From Alphaproteobacteria bacterium (GTDB lineage Bacteria > Pseudomonadota > Alphaproteobacteria > UBA6615): 64,000 nt of DNA. Positions 43,243 to 51,585 of the stretch are shown here, piece after piece. A program made the position numbers and the translations under genes. The stretch's first letter is position 1; the number at the start of each line of letters is the position of its first letter. Below the pieces are notes generated by a model that was not told the DNA's origin, did no database searches, and saw nothing but the letters and a program-made list of their open reading frames with translations. The stretch is taken from contig JAJFIX010000045.1 of assembly GCA_021774575.1 (NCBI GenBank), forward strand, positions 1 to 64,000, given 5' to 3'.

Positions 43243-44241
43243 ATGTTATTAAATTTATCACGCCAGATGGTTATTGGTGGGGTTGTAGGCATTGCAGCAA
43301 TTGCCACGGCTTCAACGGCGTCCGCACAATTTCGCCCAAGCGCTACCGAATGTATCGCGCCAGCCGGCGTTGGCGGCGGTTGGGATTTCACCTGCCGGTC
43401 TGTCGGCAAGGCCCTCAGCGATCTTGACTTGGTCCCCGGACAAGTCGCGGTGACCAATTTGTCAGGCGGCGGCGGTGGCGTTGCGTTTGCCAGTGTCGTT
43501 TCAGGACGCGGCGACGATAACGACCTGTTGGTTGCGGCATCAACCGCAACAGTAACGCGACTGGCCCAGGGCCTCTATGCCGACGCCACGGCCGATCAAG
43601 TGCGTTGGGTCGGTTCCTTGGGTGCAGATTTCGGCATTATCGGCGTTGCCGTAGATTCTGAAATCCAGTCCCTTTCTGAATTGATGGACATGGTCATTGC
43701 CGACCCGTCATCTGTCGCCTTCGCCGGAGGTAGCGCCGCGGGTGGTTTTGATCATCTGAAAATCCTGCAGGTTGCTGTTGCCGCCGGTATGGACGACGTC
43801 ACCCAGGTCAAATACGTCGCCTTCGACGGCGGTGGTGAAGCAGTAACGCAGCTTGTCGGCGGTTTCGTCCAAGCCTTCTCAGGTGATATCAGTGAGGCGA
43901 CCGGCTTTATCCGGTCCGGCGACATGCGCGTGATTGCAGTTCTGTCGGAAGTACGTCTCCCCGGTGAATTCGACAATATCGCGACGGCTCGCGAACAGGG
44001 CCTAGACGTCGTATCACCGAATTGGCGTGGTTTTTATACGCCGGTTGGCGCCTCGCAAGCCTCTTTCGACTATTGGTCGGAAGCATTGAAGACCATCGCG
44101 GCCTCCAGTGAATGGCAAGAGGTGATGACCAATAATGGTCTGATGCCATTCGCCAAATCCGGTGCCGATTTCCAATCTTTTATCGACCAACAATTGGTTG
44201 ATATCGAGACCCTGTCTCGCGACATTGGAATAATTGACTAA
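43243..44241 (+). CDS. tctC: Tripartite tricarboxylate transporter substrate-binding protein TctC
   Basis: Periplasmic receptor of the TTT system. Signal peptide (MLLNLSRQMVIGGVVGIAAI to ASA), then the Bug-family fold: CIAPAGVGGGWDFTCRSVGKAL with the conserved glycine-rich ligand loop, and FAGGSAAGGFDH. Start at the ATG with a GGGAGA site; the frame is open 21 codons upstream without ATG. 332 residues, normal. Its TAA overlaps the tctB start. Confidence 0.94.
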   Translation: MLLNLSRQMVIGGVVGIAAIATASTASAQFRPSATECIAPAGVGGGWDFTCRSVGKALSDLDLVPGQVAVTNLSGGGGGVAFASVVSGRGDDNDLLVAASTATVTRLAQGLYADATADQVRWVGSLGADFGIIGVAVDSEIQSLSELMDMVIADPSSVAFAGGSAAGGFDHLKILQVAVAAGMDDVTQVKYVAFDGGGEAVTQLVGGFVQAFSGDISEATGFIRSGDMRVIAVLSEVRLPGEFDNIATAREQGLDVVSPNWRGFYTPVGASQASFDYWSEALKTIAASSEWQEVMTNNGLMPFAKSGADFQSFIDQQLVDIETLSRDIGIID

Positions 44242-44672
44242 TGTCTGATCGCGTCTTCGGCGCGGTCTTTCTAGTGCTGGCGCTCGCATTCATTGCGGGC
44301 GCCAGCCAATTTGACGTGCCTCGGTTCGTCGACCCGATGGGACCGAAGGGGTTTCCACGAATGGCTGGCGCGGCGGTTGCATTAAGCAGTCTTTATATGC
44401 TGCTGAGGCCCGACCCAAATCCGTCCTGGCCCGATCGCCGGCGGCTTTTCGAGATCGCTTTTGTCGTATTAGTGTTTATTGGCTACGTCTATGCAATGAA
44501 ACCGATTGGCTTTGTCGCGGCGACCGCCATCACGGCATCATTTATCAGTTGGCGACTGGGCTCACGTCCAGCCATTGCGCCAGTGACCGGTATCATCATT
44601 GGCTTTAGCATCTATGCCGTCTTTCATCTCGCCCTTGGCTTGTCGCTCGCCAAAGGCCCGTGGGGGTTTTAA
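44241..44672 (+). CDS. tctB: TTT transporter small membrane subunit TctB
   Basis: 143 residues with four predicted membrane helices, including VFGAVFLVLALAFIAGAS and IAFVVLVFIGYVYAM, and the conserved DPMGPKGFPRM motif. Start overlaps the tctC stop by one base (TAATG). It is the usual partner of TctA. Confidence 0.92.
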   Translation: MSDRVFGAVFLVLALAFIAGASQFDVPRFVDPMGPKGFPRMAGAAVALSSLYMLLRPDPNPSWPDRRRLFEIAFVVLVFIGYVYAMKPIGFVAATAITASFISWRLGSRPAIAPVTGIIIGFSIYAVFHLALGLSLAKGPWGF

Positions 44673-44675
44673 GCG

Positions 44676-46178
44676 ATGGAGACAATAACGCTCCTCATGG
44701 GCGGTTTTGAGCAGGCGCTGACACCGACAAATATTGCCCTAGCGGTATTTGGCAGCATCCTGGGGACGATAATTGGTGCGTTGCCAGGGCTTGGACCGTC
44801 TAACGGTGTGGCAATCCTGATCCCACTTGCTTTCGCCTTCGGCTTGGAGCCGACCGCAGCCCTGATTTTGATGACCAGCGTATATTATGGCGCAATGTAT
44901 GGCGGTCGGATTTCTTCAATATTGCTCAACATGCCCGGCGATGAACCGGCGCTCATGACCACCCTCGATGGCTACCCCATGGCCAAACAAGGCAAAGCCG
45001 GAGAGGCGTTGGCGCTCTCTGGGCTCGCGTCTTTCTTCGGTGCGTTTCTGGCCACGATCGGCCTTGTCATAGCCGGTCCATTGTTAGCCGAAGTCGCCTT
45101 CTTATTCGGCCCGGCCGAAAACTTTGCCCTCTATGCAATGGCCTTTGCAACGCTTGGCGGGTTAGCCAGCCGCAATCAAGGCAAAGCGATATTTGCCGCC
45201 GGTTTAGGCTTGTCGTTGGCGATGATCGGGCTCGACGGACCTACCGGTTCGACGCGCTACACCGGTGGTCATCTGCATCTGATGGAAGGTGTCGATTTTC
45301 TGGTGGCAATTGTCGGTCTGTTCGCCATAACCGAGGTGCTGATGTTTATCGAGCATCAGGGTAAGGAGTCGGCAATTGGCATCAAGGTTGGCCGCATCAC
45401 AGCGCCGATAAAGACTGTCTGGCACTGCACGGGGACCATGATACGAGGCACCGCCATTGGTTTTATCGCTGGCGTTTTACCTGGGGCAGGAGCGTCACTC
45501 GGCAGTTTCCTCGCTTATAGCGTCGAAAAACGTATTTCCAATAAAGAGAATACGTTCGGCAAAGGTGATCCGCGCGGCGTTGCCGCTCCAGAAGCCGGAA
45601 ATAACGCGGCTGCCGGTGGCGCGCTCATCCCGATGCTGACACTCGGCATTCCGGGCAGTGGCACCACGGCGGTAATGCTCGCATTGTTGATGACAATGAA
45701 TATTACGCCCGGCCCGCTCCTATTTGCTGAAAAACCGGATCTCGTCTGGGGGCTAATCGCGGCCTTGTTCATTGCCAATATCGTATTGTTAATTCTGAAT
45801 ATTCCGATGGTTGGCATCTTCGTCCGCCTACTCATGGTGCCATCGCGTATCCTGATGCCATTGGTGGCCATGGTCGCCTTCGCAGGTATCTATTCAATAT
45901 CTGGATCACTATTTGATATCGGCCTGATGGTCGCTTTCGGGGTACTCGGTTATATCTTGCGCAAGCTCGGCATCCCTGCCGTGCCAATTATTCTCGGCAT
46001 TCTGCTCGGCAACCAAATGGAAAAGCATTTACGCCGAGCGCTAACCATATCCGACGGAGAATTGGCCATTCTGTGGTCGAGCCCGATCTCGATTTCTCTT
46101 TGGGCGATTGCTATCACCGGCCTTATTGCTCCGCTCCTGTTGCGCCGTTATTTGCGGCCGCGCAATCAAAAATCGTAG
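44676..46178 (+). CDS. tctA: TTT transporter large permease TctA
   Basis: 500 residues, about 11-12 membrane helices. The family motif GALPGLGPSNGVAILIPL is near the N-terminus, with the second symmetric motif GVLPGAGASLGSFLAYSVEK in the middle, followed by APEAGNNAAAGGALIPMLTLG. Imports a di- or tricarboxylate with cation. Directly follows tctB. Confidence 0.96.
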   Translation: METITLLMGGFEQALTPTNIALAVFGSILGTIIGALPGLGPSNGVAILIPLAFAFGLEPTAALILMTSVYYGAMYGGRISSILLNMPGDEPALMTTLDGYPMAKQGKAGEALALSGLASFFGAFLATIGLVIAGPLLAEVAFLFGPAENFALYAMAFATLGGLASRNQGKAIFAAGLGLSLAMIGLDGPTGSTRYTGGHLHLMEGVDFLVAIVGLFAITEVLMFIEHQGKESAIGIKVGRITAPIKTVWHCTGTMIRGTAIGFIAGVLPGAGASLGSFLAYSVEKRISNKENTFGKGDPRGVAAPEAGNNAAAGGALIPMLTLGIPGSGTTAVMLALLMTMNITPGPLLFAEKPDLVWGLIAALFIANIVLLILNIPMVGIFVRLLMVPSRILMPLVAMVAFAGIYSISGSLFDIGLMVAFGVLGYILRKLGIPAVPIILGILLGNQMEKHLRRALTISDGELAILWSSPISISLWAIAITGLIAPLLLRRYLRPRNQKS

Positions 46179-46443
46179 GGTCGAACTTCGAGCTAAGGTC
46201 GGCATCGACGATGAATTCGCCCAGATTGCTTTGCACGTGACCAGTTTATTTCGATACTGAGGGTCACCAAAAGGGCCAAAGAGCCGACCGATTTAGCCGA
46301 CGACGAATAAGAACCAGGTGACCGAGCAAGTCCCAACCCTTCACATTCAAGTGACGGCGTGGTTTACCCACATGACATATGGGCGTAGGACACATATATG
46401 TCTGCCCCAGATTATGTATCCGACAATCGAAAGAACCCTTGAT

Positions 46444-47664
46444 ATGAGCCCCCTATCGCGCATTATTTCCGTTGCCATTGGTGCCGGACTTCTGGCCACT
46501 GCCGCACTCTCCACCAATGCCATGGCCCAGACCTGGGACGAAACCCTCTCTGCCGCCCGCGGACAGACTGTGTTCTTTAATGCATGGGGCGGCTCGCCGA
46601 AAATTAACGACTATATTGCCTGGGCGGCTGATCGGGTCGAAGAAGAATTCGGCATTGAATTGCGCCATGTAAAAGTTGACGATACCGCCGCCATCGTTGC
46701 CCGGGTTTTGGCGGAAAAAACCGCTGGTCGCGACGAAAACGGAACTGTCGACCTTATCTGGATCAATGGAGAAAATTTTGCCACGATGAAGAGCGGCAAT
46801 TTGCTCGCCGCGCCATTTGCCCAATCATTACCCAACTTCGCGCTCGTCGACGTTGAGGCAACGCCGACAGCAATCAGCGATTTCACGGTTCCGACCGACG
46901 GTCAGGAATCACCTTGGGGGATGGCACAGCTGGTCTTTATGTATGACACGGCCCGCGTCGCTTCGCCGCCGCGCTCGGCGGCAGACCTCCTTGCCTGGGC
47001 CCAGGCCAATCCGGGGCGGCTCACATACCCGCAACCGCCGAACTTCACCGGTACCACATTTTTAAAACAAATTATGCTCGATCTCGCTGGCAGCGACCCA
47101 GCCCTGCAGGAACCGGCAACAGATGCCTCCTTTGATGCGGTCACCGGCCCATTGTGGCAGTGGTTGGAGGAGATCACTCCCTCCCTTTGGCGCCAGGGCA
47201 AGGCCTACCCGGCCAATGGAACGGTCCTGCAGCAGCTCATCGACGATGGGGAGATCAATATCGCGATGACCTTCGAGCCGGCTGGGGCCTCATCGGCAAT
47301 TGAACAAGGTTTGCTACCCGAAACAGTGCGAACCTTTATTTTCGACGGCGGCACCATCGGTAACTCGCATTTTGTCGCCATTCCTTATAATAGCTCGGCC
47401 AGAGCCTCGGCGATGGTTGTGGCCAATTTCCTGCTGTCGCCCGAAGCCCAAGCGCGCAAGCAGGACCCGGCTGTGTGGGGTGATTTTACTGTCCTGGCGG
47501 CTGATCGCCTGTCGCCAGCGGACGCCAATATATTTGATGCCATTCCGCGCGGCGTCGCGACCTTGTCGCCGACGGAGCTGTCGCCGACCCTGGCAGAACC
47601 CCACCCATCGTGGGTAGGCCGTCTGGAGGCGGAGTGGCAGCGGCGCATTATCGGTTCAAATTGA
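46444..47664 (+). CDS. ynjB: ABC transporter substrate-binding protein, YnjB family
   Basis: 406 residues from the MSPLSRIIS methionine, which begins a signal peptide ending at NAMAQ. Periplasmic binding fold with FFNAWGGSPKINDYI at the mature N-terminus, DLIWINGENFATMK, and WGMAQLVFMYD. The frame is open 42 codons upstream but those codons lack a signal sequence. Ligand of the YnjBCD group is not settled; relatives cluster with thiamine- and sulfur-related genes. It starts the ynjBCD run. Confidence 0.9.
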   Translation: MSPLSRIISVAIGAGLLATAALSTNAMAQTWDETLSAARGQTVFFNAWGGSPKINDYIAWAADRVEEEFGIELRHVKVDDTAAIVARVLAEKTAGRDENGTVDLIWINGENFATMKSGNLLAAPFAQSLPNFALVDVEATPTAISDFTVPTDGQESPWGMAQLVFMYDTARVASPPRSAADLLAWAQANPGRLTYPQPPNFTGTTFLKQIMLDLAGSDPALQEPATDASFDAVTGPLWQWLEEITPSLWRQGKAYPANGTVLQQLIDDGEINIAMTFEPAGASSAIEQGLLPETVRTFIFDGGTIGNSHFVAIPYNSSARASAMVVANFLLSPEAQARKQDPAVWGDFTVLAADRLSPADANIFDAIPRGVATLSPTELSPTLAEPHPSWVGRLEAEWQRRIIGSN

Positions 47665-47690
47665 CCGATCGATGATGATAGGGGACGGCT

Positions 47691-49376
47691 TTGCTACGCG
47701 CCTTTCCCACTGCTGCGGTTTTCGTTTTTCTCGTGCCTGTTTTGACCGGCTTAACGGCGACCGTTTTTCCCGCATTCGGATTGCAGCCGGGTCTGGACGA
47801 CTGGTCATTTGACTTCGGCGCGTGGCGTGACCTCGCCGCCACGCCGGGTATCGGTCGGTCGATCAGATTGTCATTGACCACCGGTATTGGCGCGACGATG
47901 ATTTCGCTGCTGCTGGTTTTTTCTTTTATCGCCTCGTCCTATGATCGCCCGGGTTTCGCCCGCGCCCGAAAATTCTTGTCCCCGGTCCTGGCAATACCCC
48001 ATGCGGCGATGGCCATTGGTCTTGCCTTTTTGGTGGCACCGTCGGGTTGGATCGCTCGGGCCATTTCGCCTTGGGCAACCGGCTGGACCCAACCGCCCGA
48101 CGCAATGCTGGTCCAAGACAGCGCCGGTCTTGCCCTGATCATAGGCTTGGTGGTCAAAGAAACACCTTTTCTGTTCCTAATCACCCTCTCGGCCCTGAGT
48201 CAGGCCAACATGGATCGGCGCATGAGCGTTGCCCGCAGTCTTGGTTATGGGCCGATAATTGGCTGGGTAAAGTGTATATTACCGGTGATATATGGGCCGC
48301 TTCGGTTACCAATATATGCCGTTCTTGCTTTTTCTCTATCCGTGGTTGATATGGCGCTCATCCTCGCGCCGACAACGCCCCCGCCACTCGCTGTCCAAGT
48401 ATTTGCTTGGGCTCGGGATCCCGATCTCGCAATGAAATTCCAGGCGGCAGCAGGCGCGATATTACAACTCGGCCTCGTCGCAAGCGCCATAGCATTATGG
48501 TCTTGCGCAGCCCGCATGGTTGCCTGGGGATGTCGGCCATTTCTCTCGAACGGGCGGCGCGGGGGCAGTGGGCGCCTCGCGGCCATAATTCCAGGCAGCG
48601 GATTTGTCCTGCTATTCACCGCCGCCGCCGCCGGCATCGCCTCGATGGCGGTATGGGCCGTTACCTGGCGCTGGCGCTATCCAGATGTCTTGCCCTCGAC
48701 ATGGAGTATCACCAATATCCAGCGCCACGGGCCCGACCTTTTCGCGCCTGCCGGGGTGAGCATTTTGGTCGCCTTGCTTGCGGCGGGCATCGCACTTGCA
48801 CTGGTGCTAGGATCGTTGGAACATGAACGCCGTCGCAGTCTTACACTTGGCAGATGGGTCATGTGGCTACTCTATACACCGATGCTGGTCCCCCAAATCG
48901 GCTTTCTGTTCGGCTTTCAAATATTGCTCATCCGTACCGATCTTGACGGCACGCTTAGCGCCATTGTCTGGACCCATTTGCTCTTCGTTTTGCCTTACGT
49001 GTTCTTAGCGCTGGGCGATAATTACCGGGCATTCGACGAGCGGCTGGCGGTCACCGCGCAGACATTGGGCGTCGGACCAAATCGGATATTTTGGACCATC
49101 CGCCTGCCGATATTGATGCGACCGATATTAATCGCTTTTGCCATCGCCTTTGCCGTTTCGGTTGCTCAGTACCTGCCAACGGTTTTTGCCGGGGCGGGGC
49201 GCTGGGAAACGCTGACCACCGAAGCCGTCACCCTGGCCTCGGGCGGCGACCGGCGGATCACGGGTTTATTTGCCCTGATCCAAGCGCTCCTACCTCTTGT
49301 TGTATTTGCCGCCGCCGCCGGCTTACCGGCCTGGCTTTACCGCAATCGGCGTGCCATGCAGGTTGCCCATGGATAA
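47691..49376 (+). CDS. ynjC: ABC transporter fused permease, YnjC family
   Basis: 561 residues with about 12 membrane helices in two homologous halves, each with an EAA-type loop (ARSLGYGPIIGWVKCILPVI in the first; AQTLGVGPNRIFWTIRLPIL in the second). This fused, ThiP-like layout matches YnjC. TTG start with AGGGGAC upstream, 26 bp after ynjB. Its stop overlaps the ynjD start (ATGGATAA). Confidence 0.92.
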   Translation: MLRAFPTAAVFVFLVPVLTGLTATVFPAFGLQPGLDDWSFDFGAWRDLAATPGIGRSIRLSLTTGIGATMISLLLVFSFIASSYDRPGFARARKFLSPVLAIPHAAMAIGLAFLVAPSGWIARAISPWATGWTQPPDAMLVQDSAGLALIIGLVVKETPFLFLITLSALSQANMDRRMSVARSLGYGPIIGWVKCILPVIYGPLRLPIYAVLAFSLSVVDMALILAPTTPPPLAVQVFAWARDPDLAMKFQAAAGAILQLGLVASAIALWSCAARMVAWGCRPFLSNGRRGGSGRLAAIIPGSGFVLLFTAAAAGIASMAVWAVTWRWRYPDVLPSTWSITNIQRHGPDLFAPAGVSILVALLAAGIALALVLGSLEHERRRSLTLGRWVMWLLYTPMLVPQIGFLFGFQILLIRTDLDGTLSAIVWTHLLFVLPYVFLALGDNYRAFDERLAVTAQTLGVGPNRIFWTIRLPILMRPILIAFAIAFAVSVAQYLPTVFAGAGRWETLTTEAVTLASGGDRRITGLFALIQALLPLVVFAAAAGLPAWLYRNRRAMQVAHG

Positions 49377-50019
49377 ACTTGGAACCCTCAAGCTAATAAA
49401 TGTCGGTTTAACGCTGGCTGGCGCGCCATTGTTTGCCCCCCTCACCATAGACGTTTCCGCCGATACGGTCACGACCATCATGGGCCCGAGCGGCTGCGGG
49501 AAATCCTCACTGCTGGCGCATATTTGCGGCACCCTGCCCCCCATTTTCGCCACCTCTGGGCGGGTCGAATTAAACGGCGTTGATTTGGCCGGCGTCGCAC
49601 CGGAACGACGGCGGACCGGCATACTTTTTCAAGACGCGCTTCTATTCCCCCACATGTCGGTGGGCGAAAACCTAGCCTTCGGCCTGCCAGCAGCACGCGA
49701 TGGACGCAAGGCCCGTCATGCCAGGGTCGAGACCGCATTAGCCGAGGCAGGCCTTGACGGCATGGCAAACCGCGACCCCGCTACCCTATCGGGTGGCCAG
49801 CAGGCACGGGTGGCCGTCATGCGCACATTGTTGTCAAACCCGGCCGCCCTGCTTTTAGACGAGCCCTTTTCCAAACTGGATGCCGAATTGCGCGCGCGCT
49901 TTCGCCGCTTTGTGTTCGACCACGCAAAGGCACGAGGCGTTCCAACACTCCTCGTAACCCATGACCCCAACGATGCCGAAGCAGCTGGCGGCCCGATCAT
50001 CGAATTAACACTGGGCTAA
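49369..50019 (+). CDS. ynjD: ABC transporter ATP-binding protein, YnjD family
   Basis: 216 residues. Walker A GPSGCGKSS, signature LSGGQQARV, Walker B LLLDEPFSKLDAELR, and H-loop TLLVTHDPNDAE. The chosen ATG overlaps the permease stop by 8 bp; the frame is open further upstream inside ynjC. The last codons run into a three-copy 11-bp repeat that supplies the stop codon. Confidence 0.94.
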   Translation: MDKLGTLKLINVGLTLAGAPLFAPLTIDVSADTVTTIMGPSGCGKSSLLAHICGTLPPIFATSGRVELNGVDLAGVAPERRRTGILFQDALLFPHMSVGENLAFGLPAARDGRKARHARVETALAEAGLDGMANRDPATLSGGQQARVAVMRTLLSNPAALLLDEPFSKLDAELRARFRRFVFDHAKARGVPTLLVTHDPNDAEAAGGPIIELTLG

Positions 50020-50038
50020 CACTGGGCTAACACTGGGC
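50006..50038. repeat. Three tandem copies of an 11-bp repeat at the ynjD stop
   Basis: TAACACTGGGC three times in a row. The unit length is not a multiple of three, so TAA occurs in each of the three frames. The first copy encodes the end of YnjD and the second provides its stop. The third and following bases are noncoding. Confidence 0.95.
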
Positions 50039-50135
50039 TAGCATTCGACAAACAATGTCGTAAACCTACGCATGACCCTTGCGTCGGCGGTCCGGCTCAG
50101 CTAAATCCCTGTATCAACGCAGATATTCCATCGCC

Positions 50136-50226
50136 GGAGGGGTGGCCGAGTGGCTGAAGGCGCACGCTTGGAAAGCGTGTATGCGTTAATAGCGTATCGT
50201 GGGTTCGAATCCCACTCCCTCCGCCA
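50136..50226 (+). tRNA. tRNA-Ser (anticodon GGA)
   Basis: 91-nt class II tRNA. Acceptor GGAGGGG pairs with TCCCTCC (one G-T pair); anticodon stem CACGC/GCGTG with loop TTGGAAA, anticodon GGA. A long variable arm (TATGCGTTAATAGCGTA) and T arm GTGGGTTCGAATCCCAC are present; CCA is encoded. An IS481 remnant begins 6 bp beyond its 3' end. Confidence 0.97.
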
Positions 50227-50232
50227 GATTTT

Positions 50233-50579
50233 TCAGTGTCCGACCCGGGCACATCGTTTGCGTTTTGTACCGGAGACATGGTTTACAGTTTCACCGGCGT
50301 GAACGGATTGGGGGGCGGGTTCCACTCGCCCTTCGTGATTATCGAAGAGCCCTAAATTATACTTGAGGAACGAGACAGCCAAATTTGGTCGTCGCCCTGC
50401 CTGAGGCCGGTGATCTGGCCTGCAAATACGGTGCTGAGGTTGATTTTTCGTTCGCCGATGCAGATCCGGCCACAACGCGTAACCCGAACGATGCGATCAT
50501 GGAACGGGTAGTCGGGCTCCGATGGCGGCTCGTAGACACGGGCCGAGGGTGTATAGAGTTCCCCCGGATAGTGAGGTAA
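50233..50579 (-). pseudogene. IS481-family transposase C-terminal remnant, frameshifted
   Basis: On the minus strand the sequence reads ELYTPSARVYEPPSEPDYPF, then IGERKINLSTVFAGQ and DDQIWL, the characteristic C-terminal part of IS481 transposases. After that codon near 50376 one base is missing, and the protein continues in another frame (VSFLKYNLGLFDNHEG) to a stop at 50233. The N-terminal and DDE catalytic parts are absent, so it is not functional. Confidence 0.85.
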
Positions 50580-50584
50580 CCCTC

Positions 50585-50776
50585 ATGCTACAGAGTAACG
50601 AAAGAATCATCCGACATAAAGTCGGCCTGCTGAATTTGGCCGAAGAATTGGGCAACGTATCGAAAGCCTGCCAGATGATGGGCTTGTCGCGCGATACGTT
50701 TTACCGTTACCGGGACGCGGTAGAAGATGGCGGTGTCGAGGCACTGCTGGAAAAGACCCGCCGGGTTCCGAACTGA
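50585..50776 (+). pseudogene. IS481-family transposase N-terminal remnant
   Basis: 63 residues on the plus strand: HKVGLLNLAEELGNVSKACQ followed by MGLSRDTFYRYRDAVEDGG, the helix-turn-helix of IS481 transposases. A stop follows where the DDE domain should begin. It lies back-to-back with the C-terminal remnant on the other strand, 5 bp apart, so the two ends are in inverted order. Confidence 0.85.
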
Positions 50777-50798
50777 ACGAACATAATTTTTGCTACGG

Positions 50799-51389
50799 CT
50801 ACGGAAGTTTTGACGGCATTCCCCAATTGACCCGACAGCTATCGAACTCCGCCTCGATCTCGGTTTGCCGCTGAAAGAAACCTTCCATCAGACTCTGGTA
50901 TTGGGTTTGTTCGGCAAATTGAGTATTAACCGTCTCGCGCAACCGGGGCCAATCCGGGTGTCCATTGTTTCGAATTTTCAGATTCTCAATGCGCTGCTTC
51001 AGTTCCTCATGGTCGGGCTCTGCGGAAAGAAGGGCCATCTCATCCGCGTCCGCCCAATCAAAATTTCTGAGGGTCGATATCCCTGAAACGGAATCTATTC
51101 GTGCGCGGTCATACGATAACAAAAATTCAGAATGTATGGCTCTTGCTTCGGCCAGCGCGGTCTGCAAATTCATATTGAGGTCCGCCAGTTCAATAAAATC
51201 CGGTTTCGCATCGACAATAAAGTTCCGTAGGTTGGTCTGAAATTCCGTTTTTAAGGTTAGACCGGCCGCAATCGCGTTGCGGAAGCAGCTATCGAGATCA
51301 CTAGGAACGCGAGCCGTTTCATCCGGCGCATCGCAGCTGCAAAGTAAAAGCGCTAGAGATCCAATTTGAAGCAGAGATTTAGTCAACAT
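50799..51389 (-). CDS. Hypothetical lipoprotein
   Basis: 196 residues. Signal with a likely lipobox in SLALLLCSCD, though the cysteine pair makes the exact cleavage uncertain. The mature part is helix-rich and polar (DFIELADLNMNLQTALAEA, HEELKQRIENLKIRN), with cysteines at both ends (DLDSCFRN and FDSCRVNW) that may pair. No family recognised. It lies downstream of the acyltransferase with 196 bp between, and stops close to the IS481 remnant. Confidence 0.7.
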   Translation of the reverse strand: MLTKSLLQIGSLALLLCSCDAPDETARVPSDLDSCFRNAIAAGLTLKTEFQTNLRNFIVDAKPDFIELADLNMNLQTALAEARAIHSEFLLSYDRARIDSVSGISTLRNFDWADADEMALLSAEPDHEELKQRIENLKIRNNGHPDWPRLRETVNTQFAEQTQYQSLMEGFFQRQTEIEAEFDSCRVNWGMPSKLP

Positions 51390-51449
51390 GCTGTTCCCTT
51401 GTACAAATGAACGGACCTGCCCTCGCTAGCGTCCCTCAATTCCAACGCA

Positions 51450-51484
51450 AAATAGCGTTTGCTATTTCCAGGATCATGATCCTG
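51450..51484. other. Hairpin and palindrome upstream of the lipoprotein gene
   Basis: AAATAGC-GTTT-GCTATTT (51450-51467), followed directly by the perfect palindrome CAGGATCATGATCCTG (51469-51484). They occupy the 196-bp gap between the acyltransferase stop and the lipoprotein start; operator or terminator function is open. Confidence 0.5.
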
Positions 51485-51585
51485 CTGCCGAAAACCGGTT
51501 CCTAATAACAAGCAAAGGATCAAACAAAAAAATTCGAACAGCGGCGCTTGCATTTTTTACGACGAACAGACCCGGGGCTGAATGC

